From the NCBI GenBank assembly GCA_937146765.1, contig CAKZRP010000067.1, positions 1-64,000 of the forward strand: a stretch of 64,000 nt of DNA, given 5' to 3'. The notes below the pieces were generated by a model that did not search any database, was not told the origin of the DNA, and saw only the letters and a list, made by a program, of their open reading frames with translations. Every line of letters begins with the position of its first letter. Within the stretch, counting starts at the first letter, position 1. This stretch comes from an uncultured Paracoccaceae bacterium (GTDB lineage: Bacteria; Pseudomonadota; Alphaproteobacteria; Rhodobacterales; Rhodobacteraceae). Both the position numbers and the translations under genes were made by a program. Below are positions 19,767 to 29,101 of this stretch, in pieces.

Positions 19767-20135
19767 ATGAAGGGAATTGCATTTGCATTTGTCGCCCTTG
19801 GCATGTGTCTGGGCATTCTGGGGATGCTCTGGGGCATTCAGATGGCGGCGTCGCAGGATCACACGATGGCTCCGGCGCATGCCCATCTCAACCTGATTGG
19901 TTGGGTCGGGTTTTCGATCTTCGGCTTTTACTACCACATGGTGCCGACGGCGGCGGTGGGGCGCCTGCCGCGTCTGCATCTGGTCCTGTCGCTGCTGGCG
20001 GTGGGGTCACTGGCACCGGGCATTGCCATTGCTCATAGCGGCGGCAGCGAGGGGCTGGCAATCCTTGGCAGCCTGCTGACGCTGGCAAGCGCGGTGGTCT
20101 TTCTCGTCACCATCCTGCGCAGCCGCGTGGCCTGA
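19767..20135 (+). CDS. Small four-helix membrane protein with HAHLNLIGW motif
   Basis: A 122-residue protein with four predicted membrane segments (about 4-25, 40-60, 70-90 and 97-117). The loop into helix 2 carries PAHAHLNLIGWVGF and helix 2 ends FGFYYHMVP, so several histidines line one side of a small bundle. The HAHLNLIGW block resembles helix segments of heme-copper oxidase subunit I, but the protein is far too short to be an oxidase and lacks the rest. It may bind heme or a metal, which is speculation. It is a single gene with its own terminator, divergent from the phosphatase. A ribosome-binding site GGGAGGGGAGAAAG precedes the ATG. Confidence 0.8.
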   Translation: MKGIAFAFVALGMCLGILGMLWGIQMAASQDHTMAPAHAHLNLIGWVGFSIFGFYYHMVPTAAVGRLPRLHLVLSLLAVGSLAPGIAIAHSGGSEGLAILGSLLTLASAVVFLVTILRSRVA

Positions 20136-20142
20136 GGCGGAT

Positions 20143-20176
20143 CTGCGGGCCCACCAGTGGCAGGCCCGCAGTTTTT
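20143..20176 (+). terminator. Terminator after the small membrane-protein gene
   Basis: CTGCGGGCC (20143-20151) pairs with GGCCCGCAG (20163-20171), followed by TTTTT. It lies between this gene and the convergent serA. Confidence 0.85.
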
Positions 20177-20188
20177 CTGTCCGAGGTC

Positions 20189-21784
20189 TCAGGCGACGTC
20201 GAATTCCAGCGGCTTGATCTGGGTGAAGAGACCGGTTTCGGCCAGCTTTGCCCGGGCCTCCGCCGGAACCGGTGCGTCAACGTAAAGCAGCGCGATTGCC
20301 TCGCCGCCCACAGCCGCGCGGCCAAGGGTGAAGTTCGCGATATTCACATCCATGTCGCCCATGGTCTGACCCAGCGTCCCAATGATGCCCGGCACGTCGT
20401 TGTTGGTGGTGTAGAGCATATGCGCGCCCACTTCGGCGTCGATATTGATGCCCTTGATCTGGATGAAACGCGGCTTGCCATCCGAGAACACGGTGCCCGC
20501 AACCGAACGCTCGCGCTTGGCGGTGACCACGGTCACTTTGACATAACCGTCAAAGGAGCCGGATTTGTCCTGATTGGTGGTCGAGATCTGAATGCCACGC
20601 TCCTTGGCCACCACGGGGGCGGACACCATGTTCACATCCGGGTTCACCCGTTTGATGATGCCTGCGACCACGGCGCAGTTCAGCGCCTCGAGGTTCATCT
20701 CGGCGGCGACACCGTCATAGAGCACGTTGATCGCGGTGACAGGCTCGTCAGTCATCTGACCGGCGAAAGAGCCGAGGTGATCGGCGAGCTTGATCCACGG
20801 CCCCATGACCCTGGCTTCCTCGGCGGTCACCGAAGGCATGTTGAGCGCGTTTTCAACCGCGCCGGTCAAGAGGTAGTTCGCCATCTGGTCGGCGACCTGC
20901 AGGGCGACGTTTTCCTGGGCTTCGGTGGTTGCCGCGCCCAGGTGCGGGGTACAGACCACGTTCGGCAGGCCGAACAGCGGGTTCTCCTTGGCCGGCTCCA
21001 CCGAGAACACGTCAAAGGCCGCGCCAGCCACATGGCCGGAGGTCAGCGCCTCGGCCAGAGCCACCTCGTCCACCAGACCGCCACGGGCACAGTTGATGAT
21101 GCGCACGCCCTTCTTGGTCTTGGCGAGGTTTTCACGGCTCAGGATGTTCTTGGTCTGCTCGGTCAGGGGCACGTGCAGGGTGATGAAATCGGCGCGGGCC
21201 AGGAGCTCCTCCAGCTCGACCTTCTCCACTTTCATCGCCTTGGCCTTGTCATCGGACAGGAAGGGATCATAGGCCACGACCTTCATCTTCAGACCACGGG
21301 CGCGGTCGCAGACGATGCCGCCGATATTGCCGGCGCCAATCACGCCGAGGGTCTTGCCGGTGAGTTCGACCCCCATGAATTTCGACTTTTCCCATTTGCC
21401 CGCATGGGTCGAAGCCGAAGCCTCGGGGATCTGACGCGCCACGGCGAACATCATCGCAATCGCGTGTTCGGCGGTGGTGATCATGTTGCCGAAGGGGGTG
21501 TTCATCACGATCACGCCCTTCTTGGACGCGGCCTCACGGTCGACGTTGTCGACACCGATCCCGGCGCGGCCGATCACCTTGAGGTTGGTGGCGGCCTCGA
21601 GAATGTTCGGGGTCACCTTGGTCGCGGAGCGGATGGCGAGGCCATCATACTGGCCGATGATTTCCGCCAGCTTTTCCTTGTCCTTGCCCACGTCGGGCAG
21701 GAAATCCACGTCGATGCCACGATCGCGGAAGATCTGGACGGCTGCATCCGAGAGTTCGTCGGAGATGAGTACTTTGGGGGCCAT
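20189..21784 (-). CDS. serA: D-3-phosphoglycerate dehydrogenase
   Basis: First enzyme of the phosphorylated serine pathway, oxidising 3-phosphoglycerate with NAD+. The 531-residue length marks the long form with an extra allosteric substrate-binding domain and a C-terminal ACT domain. NAD-binding motif [20 protein letters not shown], the catalytic arginine in [10 protein letters not shown], and the active-site histidine in [19 protein letters not shown] are all visible. The ACT domain starts near [19 protein letters not shown] and normally mediates serine feedback. serC lies 98 bases upstream on the same strand, so both probably share the serC leader. Confidence 0.97.
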   Translation of the reverse strand: MAPKVLISDELSDAAVQIFRDRGIDVDFLPDVGKDKEKLAEIIGQYDGLAIRSATKVTPNILEAATNLKVIGRAGIGVDNVDREAASKKGVIVMNTPFGNMITTAEHAIAMMFAVARQIPEASASTHAGKWEKSKFMGVELTGKTLGVIGAGNIGGIVCDRARGLKMKVVAYDPFLSDDKAKAMKVEKVELEELLARADFITLHVPLTEQTKNILSRENLAKTKKGVRIINCARGGLVDEVALAEALTSGHVAGAAFDVFSVEPAKENPLFGLPNVVCTPHLGAATTEAQENVALQVADQMANYLLTGAVENALNMPSVTAEEARVMGPWIKLADHLGSFAGQMTDEPVTAINVLYDGVAAEMNLEALNCAVVAGIIKRVNPDVNMVSAPVVAKERGIQISTTNQDKSGSFDGYVKVTVVTAKRERSVAGTVFSDGKPRFIQIKGINIDAEVGAHMLYTTNNDVPGIIGTLGQTMGDMDVNIANFTLGRAAVGGEAIALLYVDAPVPAEARAKLAETGLFTQIKPLEFDVA

Positions 21785-21846
21785 GTCATTGGTCCTTTAT
21801 CTGCGGGGGCCGCAGGGCGGCCTATAGGGGGAAGAGCGGGAAGTGA

Positions 21847-21868
21847 TCCGGGGCGGGCGCGCCCCGGA
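21847..21868 (-). other. serC-serA intergenic hairpin
   Basis: TCCGGGGCG and CGCCCCGGA form a perfect 9-bp stem with a GGCG loop, 14 bases past the serC stop. No T-run follows on the minus strand, so it is more likely an mRNA stability or attenuation element than a terminator. Confidence 0.4.
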
Positions 21869-21882
21869 CAATCCGTTTTGGA

Positions 21883-23028
21883 TCAACCTTGCGCGGCGAT
21901 CTCGGCCTCAAAGGCCCAGGCGAGCCAGGGCAGCATGGCTTCGATGTCGGAGGTCTCGACCGTGCCACCACACCAGATCCGCAGACCGGCCGGCGCGTCA
22001 CGATAGGCCCCGATGTCGAGCGCGATGCCCTCGGCCTCAAGCCGCTTGGCCACGGCCTTGGCGAAAGTCGCGCCATCAACGATCCGCTTGTCGGTGAACT
22101 TCAGACAGACGGAGGTGTTGGAGCGGGTCGCCTCATCCACCGCGAGGTTCTCGATCCAGTCGTTGGCATAGACAAAGGCGTGGATCGCACCGGCATTGGC
22201 GTCGGCACGGGCAATCAGCCCTTCCAGACCACCGACCGTGCGGGACCAGTCCAGCGCAAAGAGGTAATCCTCAACCGCCAGCATCGAGGGGGTGTTGATG
22301 GTCTCGCCCTTGAAAATGCCTTCGATCAGCTTGCCGCCTTTGGTCATGCGGAAGATTTTCGGCATCGGCCAGGCCGGAACATAGCTTTCCAGACGTTCCA
22401 CCGCGCGGGGCGACAGAACGATCATGCCATGCGCGCCTTCACCGCCGAGCACCTTCTGCCAGGAGAAGGTGGTCACGTCGAGCTTGTCCCAGGGCAGGTC
22501 CATCGCAAAGGCGGCGGAGGTCGCGTCACAGATGGTCAGGCCTTCGCGGTCGGCAGCGATCCAGTCACCGTTCGGCACGCGCACACCCGAGGTGGTGCCG
22601 TTCCAGGTGAAAACCACATCATTGTTGGTATCGACCGAGGCCAGATCAACGATCTCGCCATACTCAGCGGTTTTCACCACCGCGTCGAGTTTCAGCTGTT
22701 TCACCACATCGGTGACCCAGCCGGCGCCGAAGCTTTCCCAGGCCAGCATCTCGACCTTGCGAGGGCCGAGAAGGCTCCACATGGCCATTTCGACCGCACC
22801 GGTGTCGGAGCCGGGCACGATGCCGATGCGATAGTCGGCGGGGATCCCCAGAATCTCGCGGGTGCCTTCGATGGCGGCAAGCAGTTTTGCCTTGCCGACG
22901 CCAGCGCGGTGGCTGCGGCCCAGAGGCGCATCCGCGAGTTTGGTCAGATCATATGAGGGGGGTTTGGCACAGGGGCCAGAGGAAAAACGCGGGTTGGCCG
23001 GCCGCGATGCCGGTTGTGCAATAGCCAT
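21883..23028 (-). CDS. serC: Phosphoserine aminotransferase
   Basis: PLP aminotransferase of 381 residues that converts 3-phosphohydroxypyruvate and glutamate to phosphoserine, and also serves pyridoxal-phosphate synthesis. It belongs to the alphaproteobacterial type of SerC: the N-terminal [30 protein letters not shown], the cofactor aspartate in [15 protein letters not shown], and the PLP lysine in [16 protein letters not shown]. It is the first gene of a serC-serA unit, with a structured leader upstream matching the serC RNA motif. serB is divergent about 235 bases away. Confidence 0.96.
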   Translation of the reverse strand: MAIAQPASRPANPRFSSGPCAKPPSYDLTKLADAPLGRSHRAGVGKAKLLAAIEGTREILGIPADYRIGIVPGSDTGAVEMAMWSLLGPRKVEMLAWESFGAGWVTDVVKQLKLDAVVKTAEYGEIVDLASVDTNNDVVFTWNGTTSGVRVPNGDWIAADREGLTICDATSAAFAMDLPWDKLDVTTFSWQKVLGGEGAHGMIVLSPRAVERLESYVPAWPMPKIFRMTKGGKLIEGIFKGETINTPSMLAVEDYLFALDWSRTVGGLEGLIARADANAGAIHAFVYANDWIENLAVDEATRSNTSVCLKFTDKRIVDGATFAKAVAKRLEAEGIALDIGAYRDAPAGLRIWCGGTVETSDIEAMLPWLAWAFEAEIAAQG

Positions 23029-23095
23029 TTAAGCTACCCTTCCAGATAAGCGCCTCTCGTTGGGGAGAGGTGTCCCACCGACAGCGATATGCGGC
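23029..23095 (-). ncRNA. Candidate serC leader RNA motif
   Basis: The minus-strand leader just before serC contains two adjacent small hairpins: GGTG-GGA-CACC and CCTCTC-CCCAAC-GAGAGG, followed by CGCTTATCTGGAAGG. A two-hairpin serC motif upstream of serC in alphaproteobacteria has been described as a conserved cis-regulatory RNA, and position and form fit. The hairpins share two Cs, so they could compete. Assignment rests on memory of the motif, not a model search. Confidence 0.55.
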
Positions 23096-23262
23096 GGCCC
23101 GCAGCCACGCAACAGGGAAAATTGCCCGTTTCCGCCGCTTTGACAAAATTTTGCGACCACGAATGTCGCCGATCGGAAACTTTGCTGTCCACGCCCCCTG
23201 CCCACTGGTGCGCCGGGTAAGCCCCCGTTAAGAGAAGGCAGCCCGATTTTGACCGGAGACCG

Positions 23263-24141
23263 ATGATGTTCGTCGCCACCCTGCTCGTGAACCCCGCCAC
23301 CCCGACCCTGGAGCCGACGCTGGTCGAATCGCTCCGCAATGCCTGGGGCGGTGGAGAGGCCAATTGGCTGAACCCCGGTATCGCGGCGGAATTCCCGCTG
23401 GAGCGCCTGCCCGACAATCAGTGGGAGGTCTGGGGCGACCTGCAGGGCATGGGTGTCGATCTGGTGCTGCAACCCCTTGAAGGCCGCCGCAAGAAGATGC
23501 TGCTCGCGGATATGGACTCGACCATGATCCAGCAGGAATGCATCGACGAGCTGGCGGATGAGGCCGGTGTCGGCGCGCGGGTGAAGGATATCACCGCCCG
23601 GGCGATGAACGGCGAGCTCGATTTTGAGGGCGCACTGACCGAGCGGGTCGGTCTCCTGAAGGGTCTGCCGGAAAGAGTGATCGACAAGGTGCTGAACACG
23701 CGCATCACCCTGATGCCCGGCGGCCGCGAACTCTTGGCCACGATGAAGGCGAATGGGGCCTATGCGGCGCTGGTCTCCGGCGGCTTCACCGCCTTTACCG
23801 CCCGGGTCGCGGCGGAGCTGGGCTTTGACGAGAATCGCGCCAATACATTGATCGTGGCCGAGGGCGCGCTGACCGGCGAGGTCGCCCGCCCGATTCTGGG
23901 CCGCGAGGCCAAGGTGGAAGCGCTGGAACAGATCACCGCGCGCCTTGGGATCACCGAGGCTGAGGTGATCGCAGTAGGCGACGGGGCCAATGACCTCGGC
24001 ATGTTGACCCGCGCCGGTGCGGGCGTGGCGCTGCACGCCAAACCCTCGGTCGCGGCACAATGCCAGATCCGCATCAATCACGGCGACCTTACCGCGCTGC
24101 TCTATGTGCAGGGCTACAGCCGGGACGCGTTCAAAGGATAA
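23263..24141 (+). CDS. serB: Phosphoserine phosphatase
   Basis: HAD-superfamily enzyme of 292 residues completing serine synthesis by dephosphorylating phosphoserine. Motif I is LLADMDSTMIQQECIDELA (nucleophile Asp near residue 84), motif II SGGFT and motif III VIAVGDGANDLGML, followed by GVALHAKPSVAAQ, all characteristic of SerB. The N-terminal ~75 residues form the regulatory domain seen in longer SerB proteins. Two consecutive ATGs mark the start at 23263, preceded by CCGGAGA. It is divergent from serC-serA, so the three pathway genes are grouped around one intergenic region. A TSUP exporter gene follows after six bases. Confidence 0.96.
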   Translation: MMFVATLLVNPATPTLEPTLVESLRNAWGGGEANWLNPGIAAEFPLERLPDNQWEVWGDLQGMGVDLVLQPLEGRRKKMLLADMDSTMIQQECIDELADEAGVGARVKDITARAMNGELDFEGALTERVGLLKGLPERVIDKVLNTRITLMPGGRELLATMKANGAYAALVSGGFTAFTARVAAELGFDENRANTLIVAEGALTGEVARPILGREAKVEALEQITARLGITEAEVIAVGDGANDLGMLTRAGAGVALHAKPSVAAQCQIRINHGDLTALLYVQGYSRDAFKG

Positions 24142-24147
24142 GACTCC

Positions 24148-24906
24148 ATGTTCGAAGTGACCTTCGAGGTCCTGCTGCTCCTGATGGCGGCAGGGTTTGC
24201 GGCTGGCTTCATAGATGCGGTGGCCGGCGGCGGCGGTCTCATCACCGTGCCGGTCCTGCTGATTGCCGGGGCCAATCCGGTGACGGCACTTGCCACCAAC
24301 AAGATCCAGGGCCTGTTTGGCGCGGCCACTGCGGCGATCACCTATGCCCGCGGCGGCCATGTCGATTTTCGCACCCAATGGAAATCCGCCGTCATCGCCT
24401 TTTTTGCCTCCATCGGCGGCGCGCTTCTGGTCTCCGTGCTGCCGGTGGAGCTGATCCGCTACGCGCTGCCGGTGCTGCTGGTCGGGATTGCACTGTTCTT
24501 TGCCCTGAAGAAGGGGCTGGATGACGTCGACCGCGCCCGCCGTCTGTCGCCCATGCTGTTTGCCGTGACCATGGTACCGCTCTGCGCCGCCTATGACGGG
24601 CTCTTGGGGCCGGGGGCGGGCAGTTTCTACATGCTCTCCTTTGTCGGGCTGGCGGGCTATGGCATCCTCAAGGCCACCGCCCATACCAAGCTGTTGAATT
24701 TCGCCTCCAACGCCGGGGCGCTGGCGGCCTTTGCGGTGGTGGCGACCCCCTGGTGGCTGACCGGACTTGCCATGGGCTGCGCCCAGATTGCCGGTGCCCG
24801 GGTCGGGGCCGGGCTGGCGCAGAAACAGGGGGCAAAGATCATCAAGCCGCTCCTGGTCCTGACCTCGGTGGCCCTGGCGCTGAAACTGATCTGGGACCTG
24901 ATCTGA
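24148..24906 (+). CDS. TauE/SafE-type (TSUP) membrane transporter
   Basis: A 252-residue inner-membrane protein of the TSUP (TauE/SafE/YfcA) family, whose members export sulfite, sulfoacetate or related sulfur-containing anions. The two internal repeats are visible: the first opens with FIDAVAGGGGLITVPVLLI and ATNKIQGLFG, the second with YDGLLGPGAGSFYML and KLLNFASNAGAL. About eight membrane segments. It lies six bases downstream of serB and is probably cotranscribed; a link to serine or cysteine metabolism is possible but unproven. Confidence 0.88.
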   Translation: MFEVTFEVLLLLMAAGFAAGFIDAVAGGGGLITVPVLLIAGANPVTALATNKIQGLFGAATAAITYARGGHVDFRTQWKSAVIAFFASIGGALLVSVLPVELIRYALPVLLVGIALFFALKKGLDDVDRARRLSPMLFAVTMVPLCAAYDGLLGPGAGSFYMLSFVGLAGYGILKATAHTKLLNFASNAGALAAFAVVATPWWLTGLAMGCAQIAGARVGAGLAQKQGAKIIKPLLVLTSVALALKLIWDLI

Positions 24907-24977
24907 CCCTTCCCTTGCTGATTCTGATCGCCCTGGCGTAGCCTCGGGGCAGGACCAGCAAGGGAGGGAGAACCCCA

Positions 24978-25298
24978 ATGCCCCAATTCATTTTCGCCTA
25001 TCACGGCGGCAAGGCCCCCGAGACCCCGGAAGAACAGGAAATGGAAATGGCCGCCTGGATGGCTTGGTTCGAGGCCATGGGCGAGGCCGTCGTCATTCCC
25101 GGCAACCCGGTGGGCAAGTCGAAGACAGTGACCGCCGGTGGGGTCACCGACGATGGCGGTGCCAATCCGATCGCCGGCTATACCGTGGTGCAGGCGGAGA
25201 GCATCGAGGAGGCCTGCGACATGGCCAAGGGCTGCCCGAGCGTCAATGACGGCACGGGCAGCATCGAGGTGGCGGAAATCATCGAGATGGAGATGTAG
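24978..25298 (+). CDS. YCII-like small protein
   Basis: A 106-residue acidic protein with a ferredoxin-like fold resembling YCII/DGPF-domain proteins: PQFIFAYHGGKAPETPEE at the N-terminus, WMAWFEAMGEAVVIPGNPVG, and YTVVQAESIEEACDMAKGCP, where the typical fold places strands 3-4. Members are small stand-alone proteins of uncertain biochemical role. A strong ribosome-binding site GGGAGGGAG precedes the ATG. It has its own short upstream region after the TSUP gene and converges with the asparaginase gene. Confidence 0.75.
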   Translation: MPQFIFAYHGGKAPETPEEQEMEMAAWMAWFEAMGEAVVIPGNPVGKSKTVTAGGVTDDGGANPIAGYTVVQAESIEEACDMAKGCPSVNDGTGSIEVAEIIEMEM

Positions 25299-25305
25299 GC
25301 CCGGC

Positions 25306-26322
25306 CTAACGGGCGAACACCAGCTCTGCGGCGGGACGCATCTCGCCGCAGTGGATCCCGTTCCAATTGGTGATCGGCGCGTCGAGATAGGCCCTGGCGG
25401 AGGGGCTGGCAGGATCCAGCGCGCCGAGGCTGACCAGCAGCGCGGCGATTGCACATTCCGCGGCCCGCGTGGCGCCATCCGCAACCTTGAGCGCGATGCC
25501 AAGCTGCTGTTCCGGCAGGATCGCCACAAACACGCCTTCCGCGCCGGTCTTGACCGAGACCTTGCCACCCATGTCGCGCATCAGGGCGGTGCAGGCGCGT
25601 CCCTCTCCCGCCACCAGTTCCGGGTGCAGTGCCATCGCATTGCGCAGATCCACCGCCGCCTGATCGGCGCGCGTCGCGCGGGTATGGGCGGAGGCGAACC
25701 AGCCCATTGCGCGCGCCAGACCTGTCACCGTAGAGGCAAAATTCGGCGCCGAGCAGCCGTCGATGCCATAGGTCGGGCTGCTCTCTCCGGTCGCCTCCTC
25801 AAAGGCCTCCTGACAGGCCTGCTGCACCGGATGGTCGATCTCGTGATAGTCCGGCCCCGCGCCCAGATGCTGCGAGAGCGTCAGGAAGCCCGCGTGCTTG
25901 CCGGAACAGTTGTTGTGAATCTGGCAGGGGCTGTCGTCGGTCTTGATAAGGGCCTGCATCACCTCCGGGTCGCGCGGCATCTGCGCGCCGCAGCGCAGAT
26001 CGCCTTCGCCGAGGCCCAATTGGTCGAGCCATTGGCCCACCCGGTCGATATGGATGCGCGCGCCATTGTGCGAGGCACAGGCCAGCGCCAGCTGTTCGGA
26101 CCGGAGCCCGTAGCGCGCGGCGGCGCCGGAGGTCAGCAAGGGCAGCGCCTGGATCATTTTGCACGAACTGCGCGGATAGATCAGCGCATCTGGATTTCCC
26201 CAGCTCTGCACCACCTCGCCCGCGCCGTTGCAGATCACCGCATGGCCGAGATGAAGGCTTTCCAGCAGGCTGCCCCGCCAGATCTCGGTGAGCGGTGCGG
26301 CGGAGGGGATCGGGGCTGTCAT
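25306..26322 (-). CDS. L-asparaginase (Rhizobium AsnII-type)
   Basis: A 338-residue member of the asparaginase family first known from Rhizobium, unrelated to the E. coli type. It hydrolyses asparagine to aspartate and ammonia. Conserved blocks: VPTEIWRGS-like start (here LTEIWRGSLLESLHLGHAV), YPRSSCKMIQALPLL with the catalytic serine-lysine region, ASHNGARIH, and CSGKHAGFL. The ATG at 26322 is preferred because the family begins shortly before EIWRG; an in-frame ATG at 26430 would add 36 residues with no family match. It is convergent with the YCII-like gene and divergent from the IalB-like gene. Confidence 0.88.
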   Translation of the reverse strand: MTAPIPSAAPLTEIWRGSLLESLHLGHAVICNGAGEVVQSWGNPDALIYPRSSCKMIQALPLLTSGAAARYGLRSEQLALACASHNGARIHIDRVGQWLDQLGLGEGDLRCGAQMPRDPEVMQALIKTDDSPCQIHNNCSGKHAGFLTLSQHLGAGPDYHEIDHPVQQACQEAFEEATGESSPTYGIDGCSAPNFASTVTGLARAMGWFASAHTRATRADQAAVDLRNAMALHPELVAGEGRACTALMRDMGGKVSVKTGAEGVFVAILPEQQLGIALKVADGATRAAECAIAALLVSLGALDPASPSARAYLDAPITNWNGIHCGEMRPAAELVFAR

Positions 26323-26551
26323 GGGCGGGGTCCAGTCGATTGAGGGCGGTTTGCGCGCCAGATGATCGCTAAAGCGGCGGGTTTTCAAGGAAAAGACGGC
26401 GAAATCCTGCCAAAGCTCCGATTTGCGCATGGCCCTTGTTCCGCGAATATGCTTGTGTCAAGGATCATGACACATGGGCAGAGACGGTGTGCAAAACATC
26501 GCGGATGGCCCTGGGACAATTGAGGACAAGACAGTCTTGGAGGCGGGACGT

Positions 26552-27085
26552 ATGGCAATCAATCTCCGTCGCCTGACAGGGGCGCTTTTGCTGGCTGGCA
26601 TGGCGACCGCAGCAGGTGCACAGCAGGCAACGACCGAAAACCGCGTGGGCGCGCATGTCGACTGGAGCGTGTTCGAAGAGAGCTCTCCGCGCGAATGCAT
26701 CGGCGTCTCGGCGCCAAAGGAATCAGTGAACACCAAGGATGGGCGCGTGGTCGCGGTGCGACGCAGCGAAATCCGGCTGTTCGTCTTCTACCGTCCCGAT
26801 GACGCCAACAAGGGCCAGGTCACCTTTACCGGCGGCTATCCCTTTGCGCCCGGGTCCACCGTGAACCTGACCATCGGCGACGCGCAGTTCGAATTGTTCA
26901 CCGAGGGCGAATGGGCCTGGCCCGCCACCCCCACCGATGACACCAAGATCATCACCGCGATGAAGCGGGGCTCTGATGCGGTGCTGACCGCGCGCTCCGC
27001 CCGGGGCACCCAGACCAAGGACATCTTCTCGCTTCTGGGCTTCACCGCGGCGATTGAAGACGCGGAGAAGCGCTGCGCCGGCTAG
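26552..27085 (+). CDS. IalB-family periplasmic protein
   Basis: A 177-residue exported protein with a signal peptide (MAINLRRLTGALLLAGMATA, cleavage near AGAQQ). The rest resembles invasion-associated locus B proteins: DWSVFEES-PRECIGVSAP near the N-terminus, IRLFVFYRPDDANKGQVTF, and a paired-cysteine arrangement (CIGV and the C-terminal RCAG) expected to form a disulfide in the periplasm. The molecular function of the family is unknown. The start at 26552 has GGAGGCGGGACGT before it and directly opens the signal peptide; a longer in-frame version lacks this. A strong terminator follows. Confidence 0.85.
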   Translation: MAINLRRLTGALLLAGMATAAGAQQATTENRVGAHVDWSVFEESSPRECIGVSAPKESVNTKDGRVVAVRRSEIRLFVFYRPDDANKGQVTFTGGYPFAPGSTVNLTIGDAQFELFTEGEWAWPATPTDDTKIITAMKRGSDAVLTARSARGTQTKDIFSLLGFTAAIEDAEKRCAG

Positions 27086-27113
27086 AGCCGATCGCAGATC
27101 ACCCGAAACAAAG

Positions 27114-27148
27114 ACCGGCTAAGCCCAGGGCTTCGCCGGTTTTCTTTT
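27114..27148 (+). terminator. Terminator of the IalB-like gene
   Basis: ACCGGC (27114-27119) pairs with GCCGGT (27135-27140), with a nested AAGCCC/GGGCTT inner stem, followed by TTTCTTTT. Confidence 0.85.
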
Positions 27149-27195
27149 GCGAGGCTCTGCCTCGCGCTCCGGGATATTTGGAGAAAGATGAAGCC
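27149..27195 (+). repeat. Hairpin-plus-tail intergenic repeat, copy B
   Basis: GCGAGGC-TCT-GCCTCGC (27149-27165) is a 7-bp hairpin followed by GCTCC, then GGGATATTTG and GAGAAAGATGAAGCC. The tail matches copy A near recF at 22 of 25 positions. An in-frame ATG inside the tail would extend rlmN by 45 unconserved codons, so it is not used as the start. Confidence 0.6.
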
Positions 27196-27322
27196 TATGC
27201 GATGCCTGCATGGCCGCCGCGCGTTTGAGGGTATTTCAGAGATTCCTTTTGATCTCGCGGTGATCTCCTATATAGAGCCGCATCCACCTGTCGTTTCTTC
27301 CCAAGCCAGCGAGTCCCGTCTC

Positions 27323-28516
<1,194 letters not shown>

Positions 28517-28543
28517 GCCCAGCCGAACCGACGAAAACGCATC

Positions 28544-28578
28544 AAGGCGCTGCGAGCAATCGCGGCGCCTTATTCTTT
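28544..28578 (+). terminator. rlmN terminator
   Basis: AAGGCGCTGCGA (28544-28555) pairs with TCGCGGCGCCTT (28560-28571), with one T-G pair, around a GCAA loop and followed by ATTCTTT. Confidence 0.85.
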
Positions 28579-28674
28579 CCCCATTTTCGTAAAATTTGCG
28601 CCATCAGCCCCCGACAATCTCGGAATCAGAAACAGTACACGGAAAAATCCGGGACCAAACAAAAGGGCAGCACG

Positions 28675-28878
28675 ATGATTGGACAGCAGATCGCAACAAT
28701 GGACGACGGTATTCTCACGCTTCTGCGCGAGGAGCGCCGCAAGGCCCTGAGCGCGCGGGAATGGCAGTTTCGCCTGCGGGGCTATGGTTATGCCATCCGC
28801 GACGAGGACGGGGCGCAGATTCTGACCCGCCTGCCGCGCGGCGAGGCCCTTGGCATCCTGCCGGCCGAACTGATCTGA
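28675..28878 (+). CDS. Small protein of unknown function
   Basis: A 67-residue protein, MIGQQIATMDDGILTLLREE onward, with many charged residues and no membrane segment or known motif. The C-terminal half (LTRLPRGEALGILPAELI) looks like a small alpha/beta piece. An AAGGG site lies eight bases before the ATG, and codon use fits the neighbours. I do not recognise the family; it may be a conserved orphan of the group. It stands alone between the rlmN terminator and a large hairpin. Confidence 0.6.
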   Translation: MIGQQIATMDDGILTLLREERRKALSAREWQFRLRGYGYAIRDEDGAQILTRLPRGEALGILPAELI

Positions 28879-29027
28879 TCAAAGAGCCCGGAGAGGAGAC
28901 CCGCAGAACACCCCCATAGGCCCATTGGCCTGAGGCGCCATTCCAACGTTCCCACAGACGTTCCCCCACCCCACAGGGATGGCCGGTATCAGACCAGAGG
29001 CTTTTCCGACCCCTCCGGGGCGGACCC

Positions 29028-29056
29028 GCGCGCCGGGCCCTTCGGGCCCGGCGCGC
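29028..29056. terminator. UUCG-capped GC hairpin
   Basis: GCGCGCCGGGCCC (29028-29040) and GGGCCCGGCGCGC (29044-29056) form a 13-bp stem closed by C(TTCG)G. It lies between the small plus-strand gene and the end of the convergent LOG gene. There is no strong T-run, so it may be a stability or transcript-end element. Confidence 0.55.
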
Positions 29057-29101
29057 TCGTCTTGTTTCCTGAGCGCAGCACCTGCGCGAGGGCGAAGGAG
29101 A

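Noticed and set aside
23029..24978. 649-codon open frame antisense to serB and the TSUP gene
   Set aside because: It has no motif and runs through the serC leader and both real genes; serB motifs on the plus strand are intact.
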